From Pseudocitrobacter corydidari (lineage in GTDB: Bacteria > Pseudomonadota > Gammaproteobacteria > Enterobacterales > Enterobacteriaceae), in the NCBI RefSeq assembly GCF_021172065.1, contig NZ_CP087880.1, forward strand, positions 3,386,583 through 3,450,582: DNA of 64,000 bases, read 5' to 3'. Both the position numbers and the translations under genes were made by a program. The notes under the pieces were generated by a model, which was not told the DNA's origin, ran no database searches, and saw only the letters and a list, made by a program, of their open reading frames with translations. Shown in pieces: positions 50,396 through 60,594 of the stretch (position 1 is its first letter; every line of letters begins with the position of its first letter).

Positions 50396-51895
50396 TTAGA
50401 TAAGCTGAAGCGCAATCCAGTAAAGCACCCCGGATAAAAAGATGGCCGCTGGCAGCGTGAAGATCCACGCCATCAGGATGCTGGTCACCGTTTTACGCTG
50501 CAACCCACCGCCATCTACCAGCATCGTGCCAGCCACCGCAGAAGAGAGCACGTGCGTTGTGGAGACCGGCATCCCAACATAGCTCGCCAGGCCGATAGAA
50601 ATCGCCGCCGTAATTTGGGCGGACATGCCCTGAGCGTAAGTCATGCCTTTCTTACCGATCTTCTCGCCAATGGTCATCGCCACGCGCCGCCAGCCAATCA
50701 TTGTCCCGATACCCAGCGCCAGCGCCACGGCCATAATTATCCAGATGGGCGCGTACTCGATGGTGCTCAGAATATCGCTTCGCAGTTTTTTCAGCATCTG
50801 CTGGTCATTGCGGTTCACTCCTTCAGACTTCGCCACTTTCTCAGCCGTATCGGAGATGCAGAGCATGATGCGCCTCAGTTGGCTACGCTGCCCCACTTCT
50901 AAGGCGCTGTAGTTAGTCACATTGCCTGCCAGCAGGGTTTTAACGCGTTCAAAGGCATCCATGGTATTTGCCGGATGACAGTGGAATACGCTGGATTGCA
51001 CATCGCCCGATTGCGCAGTCGCCACCGGCTGCTCCGTTGTGGTAATGGTTTTCAGCAGCTCAGGGCGCTGCTCAAGAAACACTTCAAAATTGTTGATGGC
51101 ATCGCGAGTACGGGCAATTTCGTAACCCGACGCATTCATATTGACCACAAACCCGGCGGGCGCAATCCCAACCAGGACCAGCATCACCAGGCCAATACCT
51201 TTCTGGCCATCGTTCGCGCCGTGAGAAAACGCCACGCCCGCCGCTGAGACAATCAACGAGGTTCGCGTCCAGAACGGAGGTTTGCGCACGCCACCTTTCT
51301 TTTTACGCTCTTCCGGCGAGCGATGGATACGGGCGCGTTTTTTGGTGCCGCTCCAGAAGCGACGCAGCAGAAAAATCAACCCGCCCGCCAGCGCGAGGCC
51401 GACAATCGGCGAGACAATTAAGGAGGTGAAAATTTTCGTGACTTCGCGCAGATTCAGCGCATCCACTACGGAGTTGCCGTTCATAATCGCGTTGGTGAGC
51501 CCGATCCCGATTATCGCGCCAATCAACGTATGCGAACTGGACGCCGGCAAGCCGAAAAACCAGGTGCCGAGGTTCCAGATGATTGCCGCCAGCAGCATTG
51601 AAAAGACCATCGCCAGCCCATGCGAAGAGCCCATATTCAGCAGCAAATCCGTCGGTAGCATATGCACAATGGCGTAAGCCACGCTAAGCCCCCCTAACAG
51701 CACGCCAAAAAAGTTGAACGCAGCGGCCATAACCACCGCCAACTGTGGGCGCATCGCGCGCGTGTAGATAACCGTCGCCACCGCGTTGGCCGTATCGTGA
51801 AAGCCATTAATTGCTTCGTAAAACAGGACGAATGCCAGAGCAAGCAATAATAAAAGCCCGGTGTATATATCCAAGCCAATAAATAAATTTAGCAT
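50396..51895 (-). CDS. pitB: Low-affinity inorganic phosphate transporter, PitB-like
   Basis: A 499-residue PiT-family phosphate/proton symporter of the inner membrane, the exact length of E. coli PitA and PitB. Signature segments are [10 protein letters not shown] near residue 31 and [10 protein letters not shown] near 230. The start (M-L-N-L-F-x-G-L-D-I-Y-T-G) and end (Y-W-I-A-L-Q-L-I) resemble PitB more than PitA. The family carries metal-phosphate complexes. In E. coli pitB is repressed by phosphate limitation; I see no Pho box here. Confidence 0.85.
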   Translation of the reverse strand: MLNLFIGLDIYTGLLLLLALAFVLFYEAINGFHDTANAVATVIYTRAMRPQLAVVMAAAFNFFGVLLGGLSVAYAIVHMLPTDLLLNMGSSHGLAMVFSMLLAAIIWNLGTWFFGLPASSSHTLIGAIIGIGLTNAIMNGNSVVDALNLREVTKIFTSLIVSPIVGLALAGGLIFLLRRFWSGTKKRARIHRSPEERKKKGGVRKPPFWTRTSLIVSAAGVAFSHGANDGQKGIGLVMLVLVGIAPAGFVVNMNASGYEIARTRDAINNFEVFLEQRPELLKTITTTEQPVATAQSGDVQSSVFHCHPANTMDAFERVKTLLAGNVTNYSALEVGQRSQLRRIMLCISDTAEKVAKSEGVNRNDQQMLKKLRSDILSTIEYAPIWIIMAVALALGIGTMIGWRRVAMTIGEKIGKKGMTYAQGMSAQITAAISIGLASYVGMPVSTTHVLSSAVAGTMLVDGGGLQRKTVTSILMAWIFTLPAAIFLSGVLYWIALQLI

Positions 51896-52121
51896 ATATA
51901 TAATTGCGCCATATTAAAATTATAAACAGGCGCATTATCGGGGAGTTTAGCCATTCGGGCAAAGTGAATTACGTTTTTTTGTCGACTGTGCAATAAATAG
52001 AAAACCATTGGGTTAAAAAATTAATTACTATAAATAAATCATTATGCACACATCCATAGCATGAATAATATTCGATTTAAAAAGTCGCGGGAACATATGA
52101 ATATTCTTGTTAAATGTTTCC

Positions 52122-52156
52122 AAAAAAAAACCGGGTAAGACTCGCGTCTACCCGGC
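52122..52156 (-). terminator. proP terminator
   Basis: On the minus strand CCGGGTA and TACCCGG form a stem, followed by a run of nine T. It lies 19 bases after the proP stop codon. Confidence 0.92.
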
Positions 52157-52174
52157 TTGATGATGAACGAATGA

Positions 52175-53677
52175 TTACTCGTTAATTTTTGGATGCTGCT
52201 GCACCAAACGCGTTCTCTGCTCCTGCAAGGTCGCGATTTCGGCATCGATATCTTCGATTTTATGCTCGATGTTATCGTGATGCTCCTGCAAAATTTCTCG
52301 CGCTTCTTCGATATCCGATGCGGCAGGCGTCGCGCCTTTCAGCGGACGGTTAGCCGTCTCTTTCATGGTCAGGCCGGTAATCAGGCCGATCACTGCAATC
52401 ACCATCAGATAGTAAGCCGGCATCATCAGGTTCTGTGAAGTTTCCACCAGCCAGGCCGCCAGCGTCGGCGTCAGACCCGCAATCAGCACAGAGATGTTAA
52501 AGGCCGCAGCCAGCGCGCTGTAACGAATATGCGTCGGGAACATCGCCGGCAGCGTCGACGCCATTACGCCGGTAAAGCAGTTGAGGATCACCGCCAGCAA
52601 CAGCAGACCAGCGAAAATCAGGCCAATCACATTACTGTTAATCAGAATGAAGGCCGGAATCGCGAACACCAGCAGCGCCACGCTACCAATAATGACAAAT
52701 GGACGACGACCAAAACGGTCGCTCAAAAGCCCCATAACCGGCTGCACAAACAGCATACCAATCATGATGGCGATAATAATCAGCACGCCATGATCTTCTG
52801 AGTAGTGCAGGTTATGCGACAGGTAGCTCGGCATATAGGTCAACAGCATGTAATAGGTGACGTTGGTCGCGATAACCAGACCAATACACGCCAACAGGCT
52901 GCGCCAGTGTTTAGTGGCGATTTCTTTAAAGGAAACTTTTGGCCCGTCCTGTAAACCCTGACGGTCGCCCTGTTCGAGTTTCTCAACGTGCTGCTGGAAC
53001 GCTGGCGTCTCTTCCAGCGCATGACGCAGATAGAGGCCAATAATCCCTAACGGCAGCGCAATAAAGAACGGAATACGCCAGCCCCACTCAAGGAAGTTTT
53101 CCTCACCCACGACGGTGGAGATCAGCACCACTACGCCCGCGCCCAGTACGAAGCCCGCGATGGAGCCGAAATCAAGCCAACTGCCCATAAAGCCGCGTTT
53201 ACGGTCAGGTGAATATTCGGCAACAAAGATTGATGCCCCGGTATATTCACCGCCCACCGAGAAGCCCTGCGCCATTTTACACAGCAACAGCAGGACGGGC
53301 GCCCAGATACCAATAGACGCATATGACGGTATCAGACCAATACAGAAGGTACTGATCGACATAATAACGATGGTGATCGCCAGGATTTTCTGACGCCCGT
53401 ACTTATCGCCGAGCATCCCAAAGAACAGACCGCCCAACGGGCGAATTAAGAACGGTACGGAGAACGTCGCCAGCGCGGCAATCATCTGCACGCTTGGGTC
53501 GGCGCCCGGGAAGAAGACTTTACCTAAGGCGTAAGCCACAAAGCCATACACACCAAAGTCGAACCATTCCATAGCATTACCAAGCGAGGCCGCAGTGATG
53601 GCTTTACGGAGCTTGGCATCATCGATAATCGTGACATCACGGAGCGTGATCGGCTTTACTTTTTTCCTTCGAAGCAT
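52175..53677 (-). CDS. proP: Proline/glycine betaine:H+ symporter ProP
   Basis: A 500-residue major facilitator of the inner membrane, the same length as E. coli ProP. Twelve hydrophobic segments span about residues 30-450, with G-R-Q/R-K motifs of the family in the loops (G-D-K-Y-G-R-Q-K). The cytoplasmic C-terminus (about 455-500) is a heptad coiled coil, E-H-K-I-E-D-I-D-A-E-I, which sets the osmotic activation point in E. coli. It accumulates proline, betaine and ectoine during osmotic stress. TGAGGA lies before the ATG. A P1-type promoter with CRP site is visible about 310-350 bases upstream. Confidence 0.97.
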   Translation of the reverse strand: MLRRKKVKPITLRDVTIIDDAKLRKAITAASLGNAMEWFDFGVYGFVAYALGKVFFPGADPSVQMIAALATFSVPFLIRPLGGLFFGMLGDKYGRQKILAITIVIMSISTFCIGLIPSYASIGIWAPVLLLLCKMAQGFSVGGEYTGASIFVAEYSPDRKRGFMGSWLDFGSIAGFVLGAGVVVLISTVVGEENFLEWGWRIPFFIALPLGIIGLYLRHALEETPAFQQHVEKLEQGDRQGLQDGPKVSFKEIATKHWRSLLACIGLVIATNVTYYMLLTYMPSYLSHNLHYSEDHGVLIIIAIMIGMLFVQPVMGLLSDRFGRRPFVIIGSVALLVFAIPAFILINSNVIGLIFAGLLLLAVILNCFTGVMASTLPAMFPTHIRYSALAAAFNISVLIAGLTPTLAAWLVETSQNLMMPAYYLMVIAVIGLITGLTMKETANRPLKGATPAASDIEEAREILQEHHDNIEHKIEDIDAEIATLQEQRTRLVQQHPKINE

Positions 53678-53686
53678 GGGTATTCC

Positions 53687-53878
53687 TCATTTACATTCGC
53701 CGTTAACGCACACCCTGTGGAGTCGAACAGCGCGCTGCTCGCATGGTGTACGGAGGAGTCGGGAAAATGCAGACTCCTGTTTATCAAGCGTAGCAGGTTT
53801 GCTTGTACTGCTAGCGCGCCCCTTGCGCGGGAGCGCATTTGGGGGTGACAGCTTCGCGTTACACTCCTCAGGGTTCAT
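53687..53878 (-). other. Candidate leader ORF in the proP 5' region
   Basis: A 63-codon open frame lies in the proP leader. Its TGA overlaps the TGAGGA ribosome-binding site of proP, 9 bases before the start, so coupling is possible. The putative product is not recognised, and its start has no good Shine-Dalgarno. The same RNA stretch holds several stems (AGGAGTC at 53754-53760 with GACTCCT at 53772-53778; a GAACAGCGCGCTGCTC palindrome near 53725-53740). It may simply be structured untranslated leader. Confidence 0.3.
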
Positions 53879-53989
53879 AGAGTGCCGAAAGCTACCGGTG
53901 CAATCAAACCTGTTGACGCCTGTACTGGCTAATTACAGGTGGTTAAAAAATCCCCGGAATGTCGGTTCCGGTTTGGACTCAGGCCTTTT

Positions 53990-54025
53990 ACCCTACCAGC
54001 GTTTAAATTTGTGATCAACTTCGCA
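53990..54025 (-). promoter_or_regulatory. proP P1 promoter with CRP site
   Basis: On the minus strand a TGCGA-N6-TCACA CRP-like site (54010-54025) precedes a TAGGGT -10-like box (53990-53995). The sequence around it is the same as the E. coli proP P1 region, where CRP and osmolarity control transcription. The distance to the proP start (about 310 bases) is longer than I remember for E. coli (about 180). Confidence 0.7.
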
Positions 54026-54501
54026 AATAAATGCACGCTGTTGTTAAGTTGAGTCGATATTCGTAAATAAGTTCAATCTTAATGGATTTTTCCGTCAAAG
54101 CGCGGCTCGGTATTGTTACCAAAAACACACCCAAAAATGTCAAATAACCCTCGAAATAATTACCCGCAGTATTATTTATTTAAGATAAATCTCACCATAT
54201 AAATTCACAAAGTTTTCACAGCCGATTTATCTCATCGTGCAGAGGATAAGATTTCATCAAAATATGTGATCGATATAACTAAAACACTGTTTTATTTTCA
54301 TTGAATCATAATTCCAGCAAATGCATCATAGTTTCAGGAACAGCACCACGGGGCTTTTCAGGGAGAATTTCTCCCTCGTTGTACCCACCGCGTTCCGGCC
54401 GCATGGACAGAGATGCCCGAAAGGAAAGACTCGGGTAACTGGTTGAAATTATTATTCTTAACCTCTTCCGTCGTCGTTCAGATGAGAAGCGAGGATGTAA
54501 T
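54026..54501 (+). promoter_or_regulatory. Region upstream of kdgT
   Basis: About 475 bases without a supported gene. The first 280 are A/T-rich with a TGTGAT half-site near 54265. The rest has normal composition and holds a hairpin (GGGAGAATTTCTCCC near 54361-54375). kdgT should start within this region. I looked for a KdgR operator (a palindrome around GAAAC/GTTTC) and did not find a convincing one. Confidence 0.45.
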
Positions 54502-55503
54502 ATGAAAATTAAAGCCACAATGGAAAGAATCCCTGGCGGGATGATGCTGATCCCTTTACTGCTGGGTGCCGTATTAAATACCTTTGCGCCAAACACCGGC
54601 GAATACTTTGGTTCATTCACGAAAGGCATGATTGGCGGAACGGTGCCGATTCTGGCAGTCTGGTTCTTCTGTATCGGTGCTTCAATTGACTTACGCGCAA
54701 CCGGAACGGTGTTACGTAAATCCGGTACGCTGGTACTGACCAAAATTGGCGTCGCCTGGATCGTGGCACTGATTGCAGCGATGTTTATTCCAGAAAATGG
54801 TATCCAGACCGGATTCTTTGCGGGTCTGTCCGTTCTGGCAATTGTTTCCGCCATGGATATGACCAACGGTGGCTTATATGCCAGCCTGATGAACCAATAT
54901 GGCACGAAAGAAGAGTCCGGCGCGTTCGTATTGATGTCGCTGGAGTCCGGCCCATTGATGACCATGGTTATTCTGGGTTCCGCTGGCCTGGCCACTTTCG
55001 AACCGCATCACTTTATCGGCGCCGTACTGCCGTTCCTGGTTGGTTTCGCGTTAGGTAACCTGGACCACGATCTGCGTGCCTTCTTCAGCAAAGCAACGCC
55101 GGTACTGATTCCATTCTTCGGCTTCGCGCTGGGGAATACCATCAACCTGAGCGTGATTATGGACACCGGCCTGCTGGGCATAGCCCTGGGCGTTGCGGTT
55201 ATCGTTATCACCGGTATTCCACTGATTATTGCTGACCGCGTGATTGGCGGTGGTAACGGTACGGCGGGCATTGCGGCCTCCTCCGCGGCAGGTGCGGCAG
55301 TCGCCAACCCGGTGATTATCGCCCAGATTAACCCATCGTTTGCTCCGGTTGCCGCCTCTGCCACCGCGCTGGTCGCGGCAAGCGTCATCGTCACGGCGAT
55401 TCTGGTACCTATCATCACCGCGCTTTACGCCAGACGTTTCGGCAAGGTTCCCGCAGCGGAAACCAGCACCACCGCGAGCGTCTCTCAGGCCGCGCATCAC
55501 TAA
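54502..55503 (+). CDS. kdgT: 2-keto-3-deoxygluconate permease KdgT
   Basis: A 333-residue inner membrane symporter, close to the 327 residues of E. coli KdgT. Ten or so hydrophobic segments, [14 protein letters not shown] at the start, and the G[17 protein letters not shown] glycine/alanine segment near 260 identify the family. It imports 2-keto-3-deoxygluconate, a pectin and alginate breakdown product. The ATG is preceded by GAGGATG. It stands alone and is followed by a terminator. Confidence 0.93.
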   Translation: MKIKATMERIPGGMMLIPLLLGAVLNTFAPNTGEYFGSFTKGMIGGTVPILAVWFFCIGASIDLRATGTVLRKSGTLVLTKIGVAWIVALIAAMFIPENGIQTGFFAGLSVLAIVSAMDMTNGGLYASLMNQYGTKEESGAFVLMSLESGPLMTMVILGSAGLATFEPHHFIGAVLPFLVGFALGNLDHDLRAFFSKATPVLIPFFGFALGNTINLSVIMDTGLLGIALGVAVIVITGIPLIIADRVIGGGNGTAGIAASSAAGAAVANPVIIAQINPSFAPVAASATALVAASVIVTAILVPIITALYARRFGKVPAAETSTTASVSQAAHH

Positions 55504-55512
55504 CATCCCCCG

Positions 55513-55538
55513 CCCCCTCTTCGGAGGGGGTTCTGTTT
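55513..55538 (+). terminator. kdgT terminator
   Basis: CCCCCTC and GAGGGGG form a stem with a TTCG tetraloop, followed by TTCTGTTT. It starts 10 bases after the kdgT stop. Confidence 0.88.
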
Positions 55539-55654
55539 CCTCCCTGGAATAACGCCGACAAAAGTGTGGTTTTGCGCTATCATTAGCGACTGTTTGCGGC
55601 ATTATGCCGGTTTTTAGGGGCTTATTGCCCTTTCGCACTTTTGAGGAAATCCCC

Positions 55655-55990
55655 ATGTCATTACCCCACTGCCCGAAATGCAATTCCGAATACACTTACG
55701 AAGATAACGGCATGTATATCTGCCCGGAATGCGCCCACGAATGGAACGATGCTGAACCCGCACAGGACAGCGATGAGCTGATTGTGAAAGATGCCAACGG
55801 CAATCTGCTGGCCGACGGCGACAGCGTCACCGTGGTGAAAGATCTGAAAGTGAAAGGCAGCTCTTCGATGCTGAAGATCGGCACCAAAGTGAAAAACATT
55901 CGCCTGGTGGAAGGCGACCACAACATCGATTGCAAAATCGATGGTTTCGGCCCGATGAAGCTGAAATCTGAGTTTGTGAAAAAGAACTAA
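55655..55990 (+). CDS. phnA: PhnA-family zinc-ribbon protein (YjdM)
   Basis: A 111-residue protein, the length of E. coli PhnA/YjdM. The correct start is ATG 55655 with GAGGAAA 8 bases upstream; the open frame extends 17 codons further but without that site. Two C-x-x-C knuckles (C-P-K-C and C-P-E-C) form an N-terminal zinc ribbon, followed by a small beta domain (K-D-L-K-V-K-G-S-S). The gene is next to the phosphonate operon but is not part of the C-P lyase machine; its function is not established. Confidence 0.93.
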   Translation: MSLPHCPKCNSEYTYEDNGMYICPECAHEWNDAEPAQDSDELIVKDANGNLLADGDSVTVVKDLKVKGSSSMLKIGTKVKNIRLVEGDHNIDCKIDGFGPMKLKSEFVKKN

Positions 55991-56012
55991 TTGTATCTGT
56001 TGTCACACGATC

Positions 56013-56052
56013 GGTAGGCCGGATAAGGCGCACGCGCCGCATTCGGCCTACA
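56013..56052. repeat. REP element between phnA and phnB
   Basis: GTAGGCCGGATAAGGCGCAC and GCGCCGCATTCGGCCTAC form one imperfect palindromic REP unit downstream of phnA. Confidence 0.82.
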
Positions 56053-56126
56053 AATCCCCGCTCCACCCTCATCTGTACAAAATTCGAACTACACTTAATG
56101 GGCTCTTCTTACCTGAGGTAACGATT

Positions 56127-56567
56127 ATGCCGTTAAGTCCCTACATTGCTTTCGCCGGAAACTGCGCCGATGCCATCGCCTACTATCAACAGACGCTGGG
56201 CGCGGAATTGCTCTACAAAATCACCTTTGGCGAAATGCCGAAAGATGCGCAGGAAAGCAGCGACGGCTGCCCCTCCGGCCAAACCTATCCTGAAAGCGCG
56301 ATTGCCCATGCCAACCTGAAAATTGCGGGAAGCGACATCATGATGAGCGACGGCGCGCAAAGCGGAAATACCGGCTACAGCGGCTTCACGCTGGTGCTGG
56401 ATACCCAGGACGTCAACGAAGGGAAACGCTGGTTCGATAGCCTGGCGGCAGAAGGCCAGATCGAAATGGCCTGGCAGGAAACCTTCTGGGCGCACGGTTT
56501 CGGCAAAGTCACCGATCGCTACGGCCTGCCCTGGATGATCAACGTCGTCAAACAGCCTGGCGGATAA
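56127..56567 (+). CDS. phnB: PhnB-like VOC/glyoxalase-fold protein (YjdN)
   Basis: A 146-residue protein of the glyoxalase/bleomycin-resistance (VOC) superfamily, close to the 147 residues of E. coli PhnB/YjdN. It has F-A-G-N-C-A-D-A-I-A-Y-Y near the start and D-x-Y-G-L-P-W-M near the end. GAGGTAACG precedes the ATG. Deletion analyses in E. coli show phnA and phnB are not needed for phosphonate use, so the real substrate is unknown. A terminator hairpin follows. Confidence 0.92.
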   Translation: MPLSPYIAFAGNCADAIAYYQQTLGAELLYKITFGEMPKDAQESSDGCPSGQTYPESAIAHANLKIAGSDIMMSDGAQSGNTGYSGFTLVLDTQDVNEGKRWFDSLAAEGQIEMAWQETFWAHGFGKVTDRYGLPWMINVVKQPGG

Positions 56568-56571
56568 CTCT

Positions 56572-56592
56572 GCGGGAGGCACGCCCTCCCGC
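56572..56592 (+). terminator. phnB terminator
   Basis: An 8-base stem (GCGGGAGG with CCTCCCGC) and a 5-base loop follow the phnB stop directly, with TGTCATCATTTTC after it. It separates phnB from the Pho-regulated operon. Confidence 0.7.
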
Positions 56593-56635
56593 TGTCATCA
56601 TTTTCACCCTAACTCTTCATCTTTACGTCACTCAC

Positions 56636-56653
56636 GCTTAACCCAACTGTCAC
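56636..56653 (+). promoter_or_regulatory. Putative Pho box of the phn operon
   Basis: GCTTAAC-CCAA-CTGTCAC resembles two PhoB half-sites 11 bases apart; the second half fits the consensus CTGTCAY well, the first poorly. It lies 45 bases before phnC, where E. coli has its phosphate-starvation promoter. Further GTCA half-sites are seen at 56592-56597 and 56627-56630. The downstream GATGGAGCCACTTTTTTAGG segment matches E. coli. Confidence 0.6.
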
Positions 56654-56697
56654 AAAAATTCGCCACGATGGAGCCACTTTTTTAGGGAGGCTCCAGC

Positions 56698-57486
56698 ATG
56701 CAAACGATTATCCGCGTCGAACAACTGAGCAAAACCTTCAATCAGCATCAGGCGCTGCATGCGGTTGATCTGAACATTCATCACGGTGAAATGGTGGCTC
56801 TGCTTGGGCCGTCGGGTTCCGGCAAATCCACCCTTTTACGTCACTTAAGCGGCCTGATTATCGGCGATAAAAAGCCAGAATGCCGCGTCGAACTGCTGGG
56901 CCGTACCGTCCAGCAAAATGGCCGTCTGGCACGCGATATCCGCAAAAGCCGCGCCCATACCGGCTACATCTTCCAACAATTCAACCTGGTGAACCGCCTG
57001 ACCGTGCTGGAGAACGTGCTAATTGGCGCGCTCGGCAGCACGCCGTTCTGGCGCACCTGTTTTAGTTGGTTTACCCGCGAGCAGAAACAGCGCGCGTTAC
57101 AGGCGCTGACCCGCGTCGGTATGGCGCACTTTGCATACCAACGCGTTTCCACGCTCTCCGGCGGCCAGCAGCAGCGTGTGGCGATTGCCCGCGCGCTGAT
57201 GCAGCAGGCGAAGGTGATTCTCGCCGATGAGCCCATCGCCTCGCTGGACCCGGAATCAGCGCGCATCGTGATGGACACCCTGCGCGACATCAACCAGAAC
57301 GACGGCATCACCGTGGTCGTCACGCTGCATCAGGTGGATTACGCCCTGCGCTACTGCGAACGCATCGTCGCCCTGCGCCAGGGGCACGTCTTCTACGACG
57401 GCAGCAGCCAACAGTTTGATAACGAACGTTTTGACCATCTCTACCGCAGCATTAATCGCATCGAAGAGAACGCGAAAGCTGCCTGA
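56698..57486 (+). CDS. phnC: Phosphonate ABC transporter ATPase PhnC
   Basis: A 262-residue cytoplasmic ATPase, the E. coli PhnC length. Walker [10 protein letters not shown] near residue 38, signature L-S-G-G-Q-Q-Q-R near 154 and Walker B I-L-A-D-E-P-I near 174. It energises uptake of phosphonates with PhnD and PhnE. AGGGAGG precedes the ATG. It is the first gene of the Pho-controlled C-P lyase operon that continues to the window end. Confidence 0.97.
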   Translation: MQTIIRVEQLSKTFNQHQALHAVDLNIHHGEMVALLGPSGSGKSTLLRHLSGLIIGDKKPECRVELLGRTVQQNGRLARDIRKSRAHTGYIFQQFNLVNRLTVLENVLIGALGSTPFWRTCFSWFTREQKQRALQALTRVGMAHFAYQRVSTLSGGQQQRVAIARALMQQAKVILADEPIASLDPESARIVMDTLRDINQNDGITVVVTLHQVDYALRYCERIVALRQGHVFYDGSSQQFDNERFDHLYRSINRIEENAKAA

Positions 57487-57510
57487 CATCCCCATCATTG
57501 AGGAAAACGA

Positions 57511-58527
57511 ATGAACGCTAAGATAATTGCCTCGCTGGCCTTCACCAGCATGTTCAGCCTCAGCACCCTGTTAACCCCGGCGCACGCCGAAGAGCAGGAA
57601 AAGGCGCTGAATTTCGGCATTATTTCAACGGAATCACAGCAAAACCTGAAACCGCAATGGACGCCGTTTTTACAGGATATGGAGAAGAAGCTGGGCGTGA
57701 AGGTCAACGCCTTCTTTGCCCCGGACTACGCGGGCATTATCCAGGGGATGCGCTTCAATAAAGTGGATATCGCCTGGTACGGCAACCTGTCGGCAATGGA
57801 AGCGGTGGATCGCGCCAATGGCCAGGTCTTCGCCCAGACCGTCGCGGCGGACGGATCGCCGGGTTACTGGAGCGTGTTGATCGTCAACAAAGATAGCCCG
57901 ATCAACAACCTGAACGATCTGCTGGCCAAGCGGAAAGATCTCACCTTCGGCAATGGCGATCCTAACTCCACCTCTGGCTTCCTCGTCCCCGGCTACTACG
58001 TCTTCGCCAAAAACAATATCTCCGCCAGCGACTTTAAGCGCACCGTCAACGCCGGGCATGAAACCAACGCGCTGGCCGTCGCCAACAAGCAGGTGGATGT
58101 CGCCACCAACAACACCGAGAACCTCGACAAGCTGAAAACCTCCGCGCCAGAGAAGCTGAAAGAACTGAAAGTGATCTGGAAGTCGCCGCTGATCCCCGGC
58201 GATCCGATCGTCTGGCGCAAAAATCTGTCCGAAACCACCAAAGACAAGATCTACGACTTCTTTATGAACTACGGCAAAACGCCGGAAGAGAAAGCGGTGC
58301 TGGAACGCCTGGGCTGGGCCCCGTTCCGCGCCTCCAGCGACCTGCAACTGGTACCGATTCGCCAGCTCGCGCTGTTTAAAGAGATGCAGGGCGTGAAAGG
58401 CAATAAAGGGCTGAATGAGCAGGACAAGCTCGCGAAAACCACCGAGATTCAGGCGCAACTGGATGACCTGGACCGCCTGAACAACGCGTTAAGCGCGATG
58501 AGTTCGGTGAGTAAAGCGGTGCAGTAA
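57511..58527 (+). CDS. phnD: Phosphonate-binding protein PhnD
   Basis: A 338-residue periplasmic solute-binding protein, with a signal peptide ending near residue 26 (P-A-H-A-E-E). The mature part has the PhnD pattern F-G-I-I-S-T-E-S near the N-terminus, W-Y-G-N-L-S near 90 and the [11 protein letters not shown] segment near 150 that contacts the phosphonate. It delivers alkylphosphonates to PhnE. GAGGAAA lies before the ATG, 24 bases after phnC. Confidence 0.96.
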
Positions 58528-58532
58528 CCCCT

Positions 58533-58598
58533 TTGCCCGGTGGCGCTACGCTTACCGGGCCTACCGTAGGCCGGATAAGGCAACGCCGCCATCCGGCA
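58533..58598. repeat. REP pair (BIME) between phnD and phnE
   Basis: GCCCGGTGGCGCTACGCTTA and its partner GTAGGCCGGATAAGG followed by GCCGCCATCCGGC form inverted REP units inside the operon. Such elements can block 3' exonucleases and raise the level of the upstream phnCD message. Confidence 0.85.
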
Positions 58599-58615
58599 AA
58601 AAAACGGAGCAATCT

Positions 58616-59395
58616 ATGCAAACCATCACCATCGCCCCACCCAAGCGTAGCTGGTTCTCGCTTCTGAGCTGGGCCGTTGTTCTCGCCGTGCTGGTCGTCT
58701 CGTGGCAGGGCGCGGAAATGGCCCCGCTCACGCTGATTAAAGACGGCGGCAACATGGCGACGTTCGCCGCCGACTTCTTCCCGCCCGATTTCAGCCAGTG
58801 GCAGGATTACCTCACCGAAATGGCCGTCACGCTGCAAATCGCCGTCTGGGGCACCGCGCTGGCGGTGGTTCTCTCCATCCCCTTCGGTCTGATGAGCGCC
58901 GAAAACCTGGTGCCGTGGTGGGTTTACCAGCCCGTTCGCCGCCTGATGGACGCCTGCCGCGCCATTAACGAAATGGTCTTCGCCATGCTGTTCGTGGTCG
59001 CCGTCGGTCTCGGCCCATTCGCTGGCGTGCTGGCGCTATTTATTCACACCACCGGCGTGCTCTCCAAGCTGCTTTCCGAAGCGGTAGAAGCAATTGAACC
59101 TGGCCCGGTGGAAGGCATTCGCGCCACCGGCGCCAACAAGCTGGAAGAGATCCTCTACGGCGTGCTGCCGCAGGTGATGCCGCTGCTGATCTCCTACTCC
59201 CTCTATCGCTTCGAGTCCAACGTCCGCTCGGCGACCGTCGTCGGCATGGTCGGCGCAGGCGGGATCGGCGTCACCCTGTGGGAAGCGATTCGCGGTTTCC
59301 AGTTCCAGCAAACCTGCGCCCTGATGGTGCTGATTATCGTCACGGTCAGCCTGCTGGATTTCCTCTCTCAACGGTTGCGTAAGCACTTTATCTGA
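58616..59395 (+). CDS. phnE: Phosphonate ABC transporter permease PhnE
   Basis: A 259-residue inner membrane permease with about six hydrophobic segments. The EAA coupling loop reads [13 protein letters not shown] near 155-170. The frame is intact, unlike E. coli K-12 where an 8-bp duplication inactivates phnE. Immediately upstream is a BIME, and GGAGCAATC provides the ribosome-binding site. Partner of PhnC and PhnD. Confidence 0.95.
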
Positions 59396-59415
59396 TAAGC
59401 GAGGCATTGATAGCT

Positions 59416-60141
59416 ATGCACTTGTCTACACATCCGACCAGCTACCCAACACGCTATCAGGAGATAGCCGCAAAACTTGAGCAGGAGCTTCGTCAACACT
59501 ACCGCTGCGGCGACTATCTTCCCGCCGAGCAGCAACTGGCAGCGCGCTTTGAGGTGAACCGCCACACCCTGCGCCGCGCCATCGACCAACTGGTGGAAAA
59601 AGGCTGGGTACAGCGCCGTCAGGGCGTCGGCGTGCTGGTGCTGATGCGCCCGTTCGATTACCCGCTCAACGCCCAGGCGCGTTTTAGCCAGAACCTGCTG
59701 GACCAGGGCAGCCATCCCACCAGCGAAAAACTGCTGTCGGTATTGCGCCCCGCGTCCGGCCACGTCGCTGACGCACTGGGGATTACCGAGGGCGAGAACG
59801 TCATCCACCTGCGCACCCTGCGTCGGGTCAACGGCGTCGCGCTCTGTTTAATCGACCACTACTTTGCGGACCTCACCCTTTGGCCGACGCTGCAACGCTT
59901 CGACAGCGGCTCGCTGCACGATTTTCTACGCGAGCAAACGGGGATTGCGCTGCGCCGCAGCCAGACGCGGATCAGCGCCCGCCGCGCCCAGGCCAAAGAG
60001 TGCCAGCGCCTTGAAATCCCGAATATGTCGCCGCTGCTGTGCGTGCGCACCCTTAACCACCGTGACGGTGAAAGCAGCCCGGCGGAGTACTCCGTCAGCC
60101 TGACGCGCGCCGACATGATTGAATTCACTATGGAGCACTGA
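59416..60141 (+). CDS. phnF: GntR-family regulator PhnF
   Basis: A 241-residue regulator. ATG 59416 gives the E. coli length; an upstream in-frame ATG would add three residues. The N-terminal winged helix-turn-helix (about 15-80, L-A-A-R-F-E-V-N-R-H-T-L-R-R-A) is followed by a UTRA ligand domain (about 95-235), the HutC subfamily layout. It is a predicted repressor of phn genes, although its role in E. coli is not essential for phosphonate use. The ribosome-binding site is weak. The stop is directly followed by the phnG start. Confidence 0.94.
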   Translation: MHLSTHPTSYPTRYQEIAAKLEQELRQHYRCGDYLPAEQQLAARFEVNRHTLRRAIDQLVEKGWVQRRQGVGVLVLMRPFDYPLNAQARFSQNLLDQGSHPTSEKLLSVLRPASGHVADALGITEGENVIHLRTLRRVNGVALCLIDHYFADLTLWPTLQRFDSGSLHDFLREQTGIALRRSQTRISARRAQAKECQRLEIPNMSPLLCVRTLNHRDGESSPAEYSVSLTRADMIEFTMEH

Positions 60142-60594
60142 ATGCACGCAGATACCGCGACCCGCCAGCACTGGATGTCCGTGCTGGCGCACAGCCAACC
60201 GGCTGAACTGGCAGCCCGCCTGAACGCGCTGAACATCACCGCCGACTATGAAGTGATCCGCACTGCCGAAACTGGCCTGGTGCAGATTCAGGCGCGAATG
60301 GGCGGCACCGGCGAACGCTTTTTTGCCGGCGACGCCACGCTCACCCGCGCCGCCGTACGCCTGACTGACGGCACCCTCGGCTACAGCTGGGTGCTGGGGC
60401 GCGACAAACAGCACGCCGAACGCTGCGCGCTGATTGACGCGTTGATGCAGCAATCTCGCCATTTTCAAAACTTATCAGAAACCCTTATTGCCCCGCTGGA
60501 CGCTGACCGTATGGCACGCATTGCCGCACGCCAGGCCGAAGTGAACGCCAGCCGGGTCGACTTCTTTACGATGGTTCGCGGAGACAACGCATGA
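60142..60594 (+). CDS. phnG: C-P lyase core subunit PhnG
   Basis: A 150-residue cytoplasmic subunit, the E. coli length. It forms the PhnG2H2I2J2 core with PhnH, PhnI and PhnJ, and helps PhnI exchange the adenine of ATP for the phosphonate at C1 of ribose. [12 protein letters not shown] near residue 53 is the family block. It overlaps phnH by 4 bases. Confidence 0.96.
   Translation: MHADTATRQHWMSVLAHSQPAELAARLNALNITADYEVIRTAETGLVQIQARMGGTGERFFAGDATLTRAAVRLTDGTLGYSWVLGRDKQHAERCALIDALMQQSRHFQNLSETLIAPLDADRMARIAARQAEVNASRVDFFTMVRGDNA

Noticed and set aside
54026-54501. A KdgR operator upstream of kdgT
   Set aside because: Only partial half-sites such as GTTTCA and TGAAA were found, without the expected palindrome.
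54306-54995. A 229-codon minus-strand frame overlapping kdgT
   Set aside because: It is antisense to kdgT, has no convincing start site and no recognisable domain.
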